In this document: piece after piece, positions 5,386 through 12,544 of the stretch | Layout: every line of letters begins with the position of its first letter | Numbering within the stretch: the stretch's first letter is position 1 | Source: Fidelibacterota bacterium UBA2980 | GTDB lineage: Bacteria; Fidelibacterota; Marinisomatia; Marinisomatales; Marinisomataceae | Reading direction: 5' to 3' | Length of the DNA: 12,544 nt | Assembly (NCBI GenBank): GCA_002348725.1 | Contig: DEAO01000031.1 | Location: 17,711-30,254, forward strand | The notes under the pieces: model-generated | Seen by the model: the letters and a program-made list of their open reading frames with translations, nothing else | What the model was told of the DNA's origin: nothing | The model's database searches: none | Translations under genes and position numbers: made by a program

Positions 5386-6979
5386 TTAACATTCTTTTTG
5401 TTCTTTTGCTTCTTTGAAAGGTAACAGCAAATCTGTGAGCTTCATCTCGTATCTGTTTTAATAAATTTAATGCTGAAGAACTTTTTGCAATTCTCAATGG
5501 TTGTTTCTTAGTTGGAATAAACACTTCTTCTAACTTTTTTGCTAGGGCTATCACTGGAAGATGTAATCCTAATTCATCTAAGGATAATTTTGCAGAAGAA
5601 AGTTGTCCTTTTCCTCCATCGATCAAAATTAAATCAGGTAACGGATTTTTCTCATTAAGCTGTCTTTTGTATCGACGATATACCACTTCTTTCATGGATT
5701 CAAAATCATCAATTTTTTCAACATTAATATTGTACTTTCGATACCCACTTTTATATGGTTTTCCATCCTTAAATACAACCATAGATGCAACTGTGTCTGT
5801 TCCCCCTAAATGAGAGATATCAAACGCCTCAATCAACCTAGGGCTAACATCTAAATTGAGAACATCTTTTAATTCTTGAAGAATTTTTGGAACATAATCT
5901 TTACGTTTTTTCAAATTTAACAGCCATTCATTGAGTAATAATTGGGCGTTTTTACCAGCTAATTTCACCTCTTTCAACTTGTGTGATCGCTGCGGAACAG
6001 AAAACCGTACCTTTTTCTCATTTAAATTGGATAACCAGTCTTCTAAATCTTCTTGTTCAGCAGGAAATTCTGGAAGATAGATTTTCGATGGGATATATGC
6101 AGAATTCATGTAAAAATTCACAATTACAGATCGTAACAAATCTTCTACTGGAAGATTGGTTTTTGATGAAATTTTTTCTCTACTTATAATACGTCCATCT
6201 TGAATACGTAAAATGACTACAACGTGGTAATCATCTTTTGATCGCACCCCAATAATATCACGATTGGAAAAATCAGCTTCTAATTTGCGTTGACGTGTTT
6301 TAAAGCTTTTGATTGCTCTTAATTGATCTCGCACCCTTGCTGCTTCTTCATACATTCTTTTTGAGGAAAAAAAGCTCATTTTTTTGTTCAATTTTTTCTC
6401 TACAGACTTGGTATTTCCTTTTAAAAACAAAATCATATGATCAATCATTTCTTGATACTCTTTTTGAGTGATTCTAACAAGGCCTAATCCTTTTTTAATG
6501 ACCGATTTATCATCAAGCTCTACATAACAATTACGGATTGGAAATGCTCGACTTAATACATCAACCAATCTTCGCATTGACTTCACATCAGTATACGGAC
6601 CAAAATAAGTTGATTTATCATTGGAAATCTTTCTAGTAATATCAATTTTAGGCAATGTTTCATTGGTAATTTTTAAGTATGGAAATGATTTATCATCTTT
6701 CAATTGAACATTGTATTTTGGTTTATGTTTTTTAATAAGGGTTGCTTCAGTAATGAAGGCCTCTGCCTCATCCTGGCATACAATCCACTCTAATCCCTCA
6801 ATTCGCTTAATTAATGACTGTTCTTTGGGAGTACGGTATGATTTCTTCTGAAAATAGGATTTAACCCTTTTTTTAAGGCTTTTTGCCTTCCCGATGTAAA
6901 TAATACGATCTGTTTTATCTTTGAACTGATAAATACCAGGTGAATCTGGTAATCCATTAATTGTTGATGTAAGACTTAT
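5378..6979 (-). CDS. uvrC: UvrABC excinuclease subunit C, reduced form, ATA start
   Basis: UvrC cuts the damaged DNA strand on both sides of a lesion after UvrA/UvrB recognition. The reading frame from the ATA gives 533 residues. The GIY-YIG nuclease shows GIY (15-17), YIG (28-30), Arg38 and Glu78; the UVR motif for UvrB binding is at about 193-227; the RNase H-like nuclease has Asp387 (AFDISHLGG), Asp454 (LIDGGKGQL) and His515 (RDEAHRF). Two parts of typical UvrC are absent: the C-terminal helix-hairpin-helix domain (the protein stops soon after KRMLTK), and three of the four cysteines that follow FPIRNC. Upstream, the frame has no ATG, GTG or TTG before a TAG near 7012, except a TTG at 6703 that would remove the whole GIY-YIG domain. 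ATA at 6979 has GGAG eight bases before it and starts one base after the trkH stop; ATT at 6961 is second choice. The gene is last in its block. Confidence 0.88.
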   Translation of the reverse strand: MSLTSTINGLPDSPGIYQFKDKTDRIIYIGKAKSLKKRVKSYFQKKSYRTPKEQSLIKRIEGLEWIVCQDEAEAFITEATLIKKHKPKYNVQLKDDKSFPYLKITNETLPKIDITRKISNDKSTYFGPYTDVKSMRRLVDVLSRAFPIRNCYVELDDKSVIKKGLGLVRITQKEYQEMIDHMILFLKGNTKSVEKKLNKKMSFFSSKRMYEEAARVRDQLRAIKSFKTRQRKLEADFSNRDIIGVRSKDDYHVVVILRIQDGRIISREKISSKTNLPVEDLLRSVIVNFYMNSAYIPSKIYLPEFPAEQEDLEDWLSNLNEKKVRFSVPQRSHKLKEVKLAGKNAQLLLNEWLLNLKKRKDYVPKILQELKDVLNLDVSPRLIEAFDISHLGGTDTVASMVVFKDGKPYKSGYRKYNINVEKIDDFESMKEVVYRRYKRQLNEKNPLPDLILIDGGKGQLSSAKLSLDELGLHLPVIALAKKLEEVFIPTKKQPLRIAKSSSALNLLKQIRDEAHRFAVTFQRSKRTKRMLTK

Positions 6980-6980
6980 T

Positions 6981-8411
6981 TTATGTTCTCCAGTATGTCT
7001 TTGTAAACAATACTAATACTGCGAAAATTTCTAACCTTCCAAGCAACATACAAAACATCATGATATACTTACCAGCAAGAGGCATACTTAAATAGGAGTC
7101 CATTGGACCAAATTGTCCTAGTGAAGGACCAATATTTCCCATCCCTGATGCTGCAGCTCCAAAAGAAGACTCCATATCAATCCCCATTGCTGAAAATGAA
7201 AATGCAGCAAAGAAAAAGAAAAAGATATAAAATAAGAAAAACCCTAGCGTTTTTCGTATCACTTCATCTTGAATAATTTGCGAACCAATACGTATTGGGA
7301 TAATTGCTTTTGAATGCAATGCTCGTTTTAATTCTGCTCTTGCATATTTATATACTGCAACCAATCTAATAATTTTCATTCCACCACTTGTTGAACCTCC
7401 CATTGCCCCAACAAACATTAAACCAAACAACATAAATTGTTTCACATATGGTGTCCATAACTCATAGTTTGTAGCTGTATATCCTGTACTTGTTAAAATT
7501 GCTGTTACTTGAAAAACAGTATCTAAAATATTAGAACCATTAGAAGTCATGTATGATACAAATAAAATCAGAAACGAAACGACTCCAATAACTCCCATGT
7601 AGTATAAAAATTCTGTATCTCTTGTATATGAACGGAATCCACCTTTTAATGCTCGAAAATGTAAGGCAAAATTTGTACCTCCAATTATCATGAACAAAAG
7701 AATAACGCTTTTCACATAAATTGACTGATCATTGAGGCTTGTATTGAATGTTGAAAATCCACCTGTTGGCATGGTTGTAAATGCATGCGCAATTGCATCA
7801 AAAAAAGTCATTGATGGAGCATAAGAAAGCAGTAGAAATTCAACGAATGTAAACCCTATGTAAAAACTTAATAATATCTTTGCCGTATCTTGTATTCTAG
7901 GACTTATTTTCTCAGATGCAGGGCCAGGAAATTCTAAGTTGAATAATTTCTCCCCTGATACCCCTAATAGCGGCAATAATGCAATGGTAAATACAACAAT
8001 ACCTAGTCCACCAAGCCACTGTAAAAATGCTCTCCACAAGAGAATACTTTTTGGAATACTTTCAACATCAGTCAATATTGTTGCCCCAGTAGTTGTTACT
8101 CCAGAAACTGCCTCAAATAATGCATCAGAATAGCTTGGAAAATATCCTGAATAATAAAATGGTAAAGAACCAAATACAGACGCTAACACCCAACCAAAAA
8201 CAACTGCTAAGAAAACATCTCGATTGGAAAAAGATCGCGCTTTCCTTGAGAAATAGAAAATAGGAATTACACCAACAAACGAAAATCCTGCTATTTTAAA
8301 TAAATATAAATTTTCACTATCTAGATAATCGATTAACCCTGGAATTAACAATGAAAATGATAAAAACATTACCAACATTGATAAAAATCTAAATGTAGGG
8401 CGTAAACTCAT
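6981..8411 (-). CDS. trkH: Trk-type potassium uptake protein, membrane subunit TrkH
   Basis: This 476-residue inner-membrane protein is the ion-conducting subunit of the Trk/Ktr potassium uptake system. It has the four-fold repeat of membrane-pore-membrane units: the selectivity filters are visible at TTTGA (106-110), MPTGG (214-218), TSTGY (307-311) and GMGNIGPS (423-430). Many hydrophobic segments lie between them, including FGLMFVGAMGGSTSGGMK after the third filter, which matches the gating-loop region of TrkH. Length is near the family norm (about 480). The start ATG overlaps the trkA stop by one base (TAATG), so both subunits should be made together, with nucleotide-binding TrkA gating this channel. 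Its stop is one base from the proposed uvrC start. Confidence 0.95.
   Translation of the reverse strand: MSLRPTFRFLSMLVMFLSFSLLIPGLIDYLDSENLYLFKIAGFSFVGVIPIFYFSRKARSFSNRDVFLAVVFGWVLASVFGSLPFYYSGYFPSYSDALFEAVSGVTTTGATILTDVESIPKSILLWRAFLQWLGGLGIVVFTIALLPLLGVSGEKLFNLEFPGPASEKISPRIQDTAKILLSFYIGFTFVEFLLLSYAPSMTFFDAIAHAFTTMPTGGFSTFNTSLNDQSIYVKSVILLFMIIGGTNFALHFRALKGGFRSYTRDTEFLYYMGVIGVVSFLILFVSYMTSNGSNILDTVFQVTAILTSTGYTATNYELWTPYVKQFMLFGLMFVGAMGGSTSGGMKIIRLVAVYKYARAELKRALHSKAIIPIRIGSQIIQDEVIRKTLGFFLFYIFFFFFAAFSFSAMGIDMESSFGAAASGMGNIGPSLGQFGPMDSYLSMPLAGKYIMMFCMLLGRLEIFAVLVLFTKTYWRT
6988..6991 (-). promoter_or_regulatory. Shine-Dalgarno-like GGAG supporting the uvrC ATA start
   Basis: GGAG (minus strand, 6991-6988) lies within the last codons of trkH, eight bases before ATA at 6979. 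Spacing is ideal for initiation there. As four bases can occur by chance, and coupling to trkH termination could suffice, this is modest support. Confidence 0.4.
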
Positions 8412-9763
8412 TATTCTGGTTTAAATATGCTCGTAACTTCTTTTACTTTTGAGTTAACACAGAATACAAGAACAGTATCGTTTGGAAGAATCTGATAATC
8501 GCCACTTGGTATTGCAATATGACCGTTATGATTTACCAATGCAATCAAACTACCATGTGGTAGATTTAAGTTGGCAACTGGAACTCTTGCTGCTTTTGAA
8601 TTGTTCTCTACTTCAAGTTCAATTGCTTCCATTCCAAGCCTGCTAAAAATCTGAATAACATTGTCTTTTTGGTCAATGCGGATTGCTTTAACAATCGAAT
8701 TAACACTGGAAGTATTCTTGCTTACTATTGCACCTAAACCGAGGTCAGACATGCTTTTTACATAATCAGGGTTTGAAACGTGAATAACAGACTGCTTGAC
8801 TTTTAGCTGTTTTGCTAAAATACCAGCTAACAAATTCAGTTGCTCATCTTCAGTGACTGCGATAAAAGAATCTACTTCACTAATATTTTCATTCTTCAAG
8901 AATTCGACGTCTGTCGCATCAGCATTCATTACAATAGATTCCCCTAGTTCACTAGCAATCATTTTTGCTTTTTCTTCTGAATTGTCTACTAGCCTTACAG
9001 ACATAGAATCTTCTAATTCTCTTGCAATCTTTCGCCCTATTTTGCTTGCTCCGGCAACCATAACTCTTTTTGAGTTAGACGTAGAAACTCCAAGAGAAGA
9101 TAACAGCAAGTTTAAATTTTTTGATTTAACAAAGAAAAAGACGTTATCATCTGGTTCAAACTTAAATGCCCCAGACGGAATTGTCATTTTTTCATCTCTC
9201 ACGATTGCAACAACTAAAGATTTAAAATCTTTATTTCCTTTATGAAAATCTTCTACTGTAGTATTAACAATTTTTGATCTGTGATTTAATTTCTTCGAAA
9301 ATAATACTGCTTTTCCATTTTCAAATTCATAGAACTTATCTGCATAAGGATGTTTGACTAATCTGACAATTTCTTTTGCAACTTCATATTCTGGATGAAT
9401 CACTTCATCAATTCCAAATTTTTCTGGACTAATACTATCATCTCCATTGTTGCCATAGTCAGTATTACGAAGTCGTGCTACAATTTTCTTTGCGCCTAAT
9501 GTATGTGATTGCATAGAAGCAATTAAATTTGTTTCATCAGAATTAGTCATACAAAAAACATAATCTGCCTCTGAAACATTTGCTTCTTTTAGAATTTTAG
9601 CATCAGAACCATTTCCTTTGATAACAATAACATCAAGATGCTCATTAGCACGTTGACATTTTATAGAATTGGTATCGATTACTGCGATATCATAATCGAG
9701 CTCACTAAGAGATTTAGCAATGTGAAAGCCAACTTCGCCTGCCCCTATAATCACGACTCTCAT
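8411..9763 (-). CDS. trkA: Trk potassium uptake regulatory subunit TrkA
   Basis: This 450-residue cytoplasmic protein binds nucleotides and gates TrkH. It has the two-fold RCK layout of full-length TrkA. The first Rossmann unit opens with VVIIGAGEVGFHIA (residues 3-16), with Asp30 ending the second strand, and is followed by an RCK_C domain at about 145-225. The second opens with VMVAGASKIGRKIA (234-247) with Asp260, followed by another RCK_C domain to the end. The second glycine loop (GASKIG) departs slightly from GxGxxG, common in TrkA second halves. A 48-base gap separates it from murA, the largest in this block, so a promoter could lie there, though I see no convincing one. No SD precedes the ATG. 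Confidence 0.95.
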   Translation of the reverse strand: MRVVIIGAGEVGFHIAKSLSELDYDIAVIDTNSIKCQRANEHLDVIVIKGNGSDAKILKEANVSEADYVFCMTNSDETNLIASMQSHTLGAKKIVARLRNTDYGNNGDDSISPEKFGIDEVIHPEYEVAKEIVRLVKHPYADKFYEFENGKAVLFSKKLNHRSKIVNTTVEDFHKGNKDFKSLVVAIVRDEKMTIPSGAFKFEPDDNVFFFVKSKNLNLLLSSLGVSTSNSKRVMVAGASKIGRKIARELEDSMSVRLVDNSEEKAKMIASELGESIVMNADATDVEFLKNENISEVDSFIAVTEDEQLNLLAGILAKQLKVKQSVIHVSNPDYVKSMSDLGLGAIVSKNTSSVNSIVKAIRIDQKDNVIQIFSRLGMEAIELEVENNSKAARVPVANLNLPHGSLIALVNHNGHIAIPSGDYQILPNDTVLVFCVNSKVKEVTSIFKPE

Positions 9764-9811
9764 AATTGAAACAATCTATTAATAATTCTAAAAAAAACAA
9801 TAATATTTCGA

Positions 9812-11071
9812 TTATTTCTTTCTGATTATTTTTGCGCCAATTTTTGACAATTTTTCTTCAATTTTATCATATCCTCGATCAATATGATATACTCTGTTAA
9901 TAATGCTAGTGCCCTCTGCACATAATGCGGCAAGAATGAGACATGCACTAGCTCTTAAATCAGTTGAAGTAACATTAGCAGCAATTAATTTTCTTTGTCC
10001 TTTTATAGATGCAGTTGCTGTCTTTAAATCAACGCTTATATCACAGCCAAGCCTGTTTAACTCTGGAACGTGATTAAAGCGATCAAAATAGATATTTTCT
10101 TTTAATGTGGAGTCTCCAGAAGCAACACTCATTAATAACATCCATTGCGCTTGTAAGTCTGTTGCAAAGCCTGGATATTCATTTGTTTCTATATCATAAG
10201 AATTAATATTGCCATCTGACAATATTGTAATGCTATTATCTTCAATTTTTATGTCAACATTAGCATGTTCTAAATAAGAAATAACGGTTTTTAAATGATC
10301 TGAATTAACTTTATTTAATTTAACTTCTCCTCCAGTTGCAGCTACACCCATAAGAAAAGTTCCTGCTTCAATTCTATCAGGTATAACATCAACATTGTCA
10401 ACGCTTCTAAGAGAGCTGACTCCTTCAATTTGTAAAATATTTGTACCAATGCCTGAAATTTTTGCACCCATACTATTTAAAAAATGACATAACTGTTGAA
10501 TTTCAGGTTCAGCTGCAGCATTATGTATTTCAGTGTCTCCATCGGCCAATATAGAAGCCATAAGGACATTTCCAGTGGCTCCAACAGAAATTTTAGGAAA
10601 AACTATTTTATTCCCTTTTAATTGATTGGATTTAGCAATGATATATCCGTCTTCTAGATCAACCGTAGCGCCTAATTGTTTTATGCCTTCAATATGGAAA
10701 TCTACAGGTCTTGGACCCCAAGCACACCCTCCAGGAAGAGAAACTTTTGCTTCTCCAAATTTTGCTAACAATGGACCTAAAACATAAAAAGAAGCTCTCA
10801 TTGTTCTGACTAAATCATAAGGAGCGTACGGATTATTCAAAGATTTTGAATTAATACAAATTTTACCACTAGATAAATCAACCTCTGATCCCATCCCCTT
10901 TAACAAATTAGACATCGTTATTGAATCAGAAAGATTAGGAACATTTGAAATCGTTAATTCATCGTTGTTTAAAATTGATGCAGCCATAAGAGGCAGAACA
11001 GCATTTTTTGCACCACTAATATTGACATCACCAAATAATTGATTTTTTCCTTCTATTTCAAAATAATCCAT
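9812..11071 (-). CDS. murA: UDP-N-acetylglucosamine 1-carboxyvinyltransferase MurA
   Basis: MurA transfers enolpyruvate from phosphoenolpyruvate to UDP-N-acetylglucosamine, the first committed step of peptidoglycan synthesis in the cytoplasm. The protein is 419 residues, the family norm. GAKNA contains Lys22 and Asn23; Cys116 in LPGGCAWGPRPVD is the catalytic loop cysteine targeted by fosfomycin, so the enzyme should be sensitive unless altered elsewhere. YPGFATDLQAQ holds the catalytic aspartate, and DLRAS near the C terminus the conserved arginine. The Trp after CysAla, where Ile or similar is common, is a mild variation. It starts four bases after the acpS stop without an SD, suggesting coupling. 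Presence of MurA indicates a peptidoglycan-making organism. Confidence 0.97.
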   Translation of the reverse strand: MDYFEIEGKNQLFGDVNISGAKNAVLPLMAASILNNDELTISNVPNLSDSITMSNLLKGMGSEVDLSSGKICINSKSLNNPYAPYDLVRTMRASFYVLGPLLAKFGEAKVSLPGGCAWGPRPVDFHIEGIKQLGATVDLEDGYIIAKSNQLKGNKIVFPKISVGATGNVLMASILADGDTEIHNAAAEPEIQQLCHFLNSMGAKISGIGTNILQIEGVSSLRSVDNVDVIPDRIEAGTFLMGVAATGGEVKLNKVNSDHLKTVISYLEHANVDIKIEDNSITILSDGNINSYDIETNEYPGFATDLQAQWMLLMSVASGDSTLKENIYFDRFNHVPELNRLGCDISVDLKTATASIKGQRKLIAANVTSTDLRASACLILAALCAEGTSIINRVYHIDRGYDKIEEKLSKIGAKIIRKK

Positions 11072-11075
11072 AGAC

Positions 11076-11426
11076 TTATTTGACTACGCAAAACGCAATA
11101 GCATAGTTCCCATCATGTGCTATTGAGATATCAATATCTGACTGTTGCTTTGATTTTATTGAAACATATGGTTTTCCATCGTCAGCATTAAGAATCTCTA
11201 GAGATTTAAATGTAGGTACATTGTTTTTATTGTATGATGACAATGCTTTTTTGATTGCTTCTTTTGCAGCAAACCTACCTGAAAAATATTGAGACTGACT
11301 GTATTTTTTTTCAGAGTTTGATATTTCTTTATCGGAAAAAATCTTATTTAAAAATCTATCTTTATTTTTTGAATTAAGAATTTTTTCAACTCTACTAACT
11401 AAAACTATATCTATTCCAACGCCCAT
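11076..11426 (-). CDS. acpS: Holo-[acyl-carrier-protein] synthase AcpS
   Basis: AcpS moves 4'-phosphopantetheine from coenzyme A to apo-acyl carrier protein, activating fatty acid synthesis. From ATG 11426 it is 116 residues. GVGIDIV near the N terminus holds the metal-binding Asp6, and GRFAAKEAIKKAL carries the conserved Glu56 and Lys; the C-terminal ISIAHDGNYAIA is also typical. I chose ATG 11426 because family members begin a few residues before G-x-G-x-D; it lies one base after the HAD gene stop. A start at 11450 would add eight residues and overlap the HAD gene by 23 bases. Neither start has a clear SD. Confidence 0.92.
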   Translation of the reverse strand: MGVGIDIVLVSRVEKILNSKNKDRFLNKIFSDKEISNSEKKYSQSQYFSGRFAAKEAIKKALSSYNKNNVPTFKSLEILNADDGKPYVSIKSKQQSDIDISIAHDGNYAIAFCVVK

Positions 11427-11427
11427 A

Positions 11428-12111
11428 TTATTCTTTGTTAATATCATCAATGATTTTGATTATATCTGATATGTCTTCAACGTCCCAATTTGCACCAGAT
11501 TCTTTAACACCAAAATGATCTCCATATTTAGCAAATATCGTTCTTATGCCCATATTTTTTGCGCCAACAACATCTCTTTCTGGCCAATCGCCAATCATCA
11601 ATACATCATCTTTTGACATATTTAGCTTCCCCAAAGCTAACTTAAAAGGAGCAGGAGAAGGTTTACGCTCTTTTGAATCATCGAAAGTTACAACAACATC
11701 AAAAACATCATGAATACCTAAAGCATATATTCTCATCCATGCTTCTCTGCTAGGAGCATCAGAAACAATAGCTAATTTTATGCCTTTCTTTGTTAATTGT
11801 TCTAATGTATCATGTACATTTGGATATGCTTTTAAATTATCAGCTTTGGCTTTCCTATAAGCCATTACGCCAGCAGCTAAATACTTATAATCAACATAAC
11901 CGATTTTTTCTCGAAGGAAATCGTTAAAAACTAACTGATTTTCCCAGCCGCCTTCTTCATAGATATGCATAATTCGTTTATAAGAAGATTCAATATCGAT
12001 TTCAAGGCCAGCTTCGGACATTGCAACAAGAGCGCTTCGGACAGACTCTCTTTTCATTGTTACAAAATCAAGTAGTGTGTTATCTAGATCAAAAATAACC
12101 GCTTTAATCAT
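11428..12111 (-). CDS. HAD-superfamily hydrolase (subfamily IA, phosphatase-like)
   Basis: This 227-residue protein has all four HAD motifs: FDLDNTLLD (nucleophile Asp8 and Asp10), Ser117 in IVSDAPS, Lys150 in ERKPSP, and GDWPERD (Asp175, Asp180). A helical cap of the subfamily IA type sits between motifs I and II (about 15-95). The opening MIKAVIFDLDNTLLDF followed by MKRES resembles, from memory, the group of archaeal, bacterial and animal proteins often called TIGR02253, some annotated as phosphoglycolate or glyceraldehyde-3-phosphate phosphatases. It is probably a cytoplasmic small-molecule phosphatase with unknown substrate. The start overlaps the upstream TPR gene's stop (ATGA), and its stop is one base from acpS. 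Confidence 0.88.
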   Translation of the reverse strand: MIKAVIFDLDNTLLDFVTMKRESVRSALVAMSEAGLEIDIESSYKRIMHIYEEGGWENQLVFNDFLREKIGYVDYKYLAAGVMAYRKAKADNLKAYPNVHDTLEQLTKKGIKLAIVSDAPSREAWMRIYALGIHDVFDVVVTFDDSKERKPSPAPFKLALGKLNMSKDDVLMIGDWPERDVVGAKNMGIRTIFAKYGDHFGVKESGANWDVEDISDIIKIIDDINKE

Positions 12112-12544
12112 TCAAATTTCTCAGGATTTTTAACCCTATCAATTTCGTACTCTGCCATCTTTCTCCATTGTCTATCATTTCTAGCTCTTTCAAAATGATT
12201 GATAGCACCGTTTTTATTCCCTGTGGCGTTACAGTATTCAGCTATACCTAACTGAAACCATCCTCCACCAAAATTTTTCTTTAAATCAACAGCTTCTAGA
12301 GCAGCTTCTTTAGCTTTGTCACATTCACCTAATTCGTTATAAGACTCAGCAAGAGAATACCATGAAAGGACTTCTCTCTTATTTAACTTTACAGCTTCCT
12401 CTAGTGCTTCAACTGATCTCCTATAGTCTTCTAGCTTTCCTTTGCCGTATGTAATACCGAGAGCATGATATGCTGCCGCATAATTTGATTTATAGTTTAT
12501 CGCTGTGTTAAAGCTCTTTACAGCATTATCGTACTGTTGTAAAT
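12108..12544 (-). CDS. Tetratricopeptide repeat protein, C-terminal part
   Basis: The frame is open from the window edge to a TGA at 12110-12108, giving 144 visible residues; the 5' end lies beyond 12544. About three to four TPR units are recognisable, for example QQYDNAVKSFNTAINYKSN, SVEALEEAVKLN with SWYSLAESYNELGECDKA, and ALEAVDLKKN with GWFQLGIAEY, with the usual small and aromatic spacing. These form helix pairs for protein-protein contact. The final stretch (RQWRKMAEYEIDRVKNPEKFE) is a charged cap helix. The stop overlaps the HAD start by four bases (ATGA), so the two are probably coupled. Partner, location and function cannot be judged from this fragment. Confidence 0.88.
   Translation of the reverse strand, partial: LQQYDNAVKSFNTAINYKSNYAAAYHALGITYGKGKLEDYRRSVEALEEAVKLNKREVLSWYSLAESYNELGECDKAKEAALEAVDLKKNFGGGWFQLGIAEYCNATGNKNGAINHFERARNDRQWRKMAEYEIDRVKNPEKFE

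Noticed and set aside
5378..6703. uvrC starting at TTG 6703 (441 residues)
   Set aside because: The same frame continues upstream with clear GIY-YIG domain sequence joined without a break, so this TTG codes for an internal leucine.
8796..9245. 149-codon plus-strand open frame
   Set aside because: It lies entirely antisense to trkA, has serine-rich low-complexity content and no start signal; typical shadow of a conserved gene.
11076..11450. acpS starting at ATG 11450
   Set aside because: It adds eight non-conserved residues before the family's normal N terminus and overlaps the HAD gene by 23 bases; ATG 11426 fits better.
1..12544. CRISPR arrays, insertion sequences, prophage or toxin-antitoxin genes
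   Set aside because: No regularly spaced repeats, transposase, integrase or paired small genes were found; gaps between genes are all 152 bases or less.

Overview
The window is AT-rich, gene-dense bacterial chromosome with housekeeping genes and no mobile element, phage gene or CRISPR array. Bacterial identity follows from MurA, AcpS, UvrC and bacterial-type tRNAs. Most genes lack a recognisable Shine-Dalgarno (SD) sequence and neither tRNA gene encodes CCA. The low GC, compact stop/start overlaps and weak SD usage resemble marine members of the FCB group (SAR406/Marinimicrobia or Bacteroidota relatives). That placement is an inference with low confidence; no marker here settles it.

Left block (1-3810, all minus strand). 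Transcription runs from right to left: tldD, tldE (TAATG overlap), tRNA-Cys(GCA), tRNA-Leu(UAA), then an alpha/beta hydrolase. TldD carries the HExxxH zinc site and TldE is its metal-free partner; together they form a cytoplasmic peptidase.

Divergent region and plus-strand pair (3811-5385). A 152-base intergenic region separates tldD from a small heat-shock protein gene. It holds three inverted repeats and a sequence resembling a sigma-32 heat-shock promoter. hsp20 has the best SD in the window and ends at a strong intrinsic terminator. A cystathionine beta-synthase-like gene starts at a GTG only 11 bases after the terminator's T run, apparently without an SD.

Right block (5378-12544, all minus strand). 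A tightly packed set runs TPR protein (5' end beyond the window), HAD hydrolase, acpS, murA, trkA, trkH, uvrC. It mixes coenzyme-A-dependent acyl carrier protein activation, peptidoglycan precursor synthesis, potassium uptake and nucleotide excision repair. Stop and start codons overlap or lie within a few bases at most junctions, which suggests co-transcription; the one larger gap, 48 bases, is between murA and trkA.

The most unusual gene is uvrC. It has no ATG, GTG or TTG start that would include its GIY-YIG domain; the best start is an ATA codon with GGAG eight bases upstream. The protein also lacks the C-terminal helix-hairpin-helix domain and most of the cysteine cluster found in typical UvrC, while all expected nuclease residues remain. 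No clearly new multi-gene system is visible. The strongest leads are the reduced UvrC, the possible leaderless synthase gene and the dyad-rich hsp20/tldD control region.
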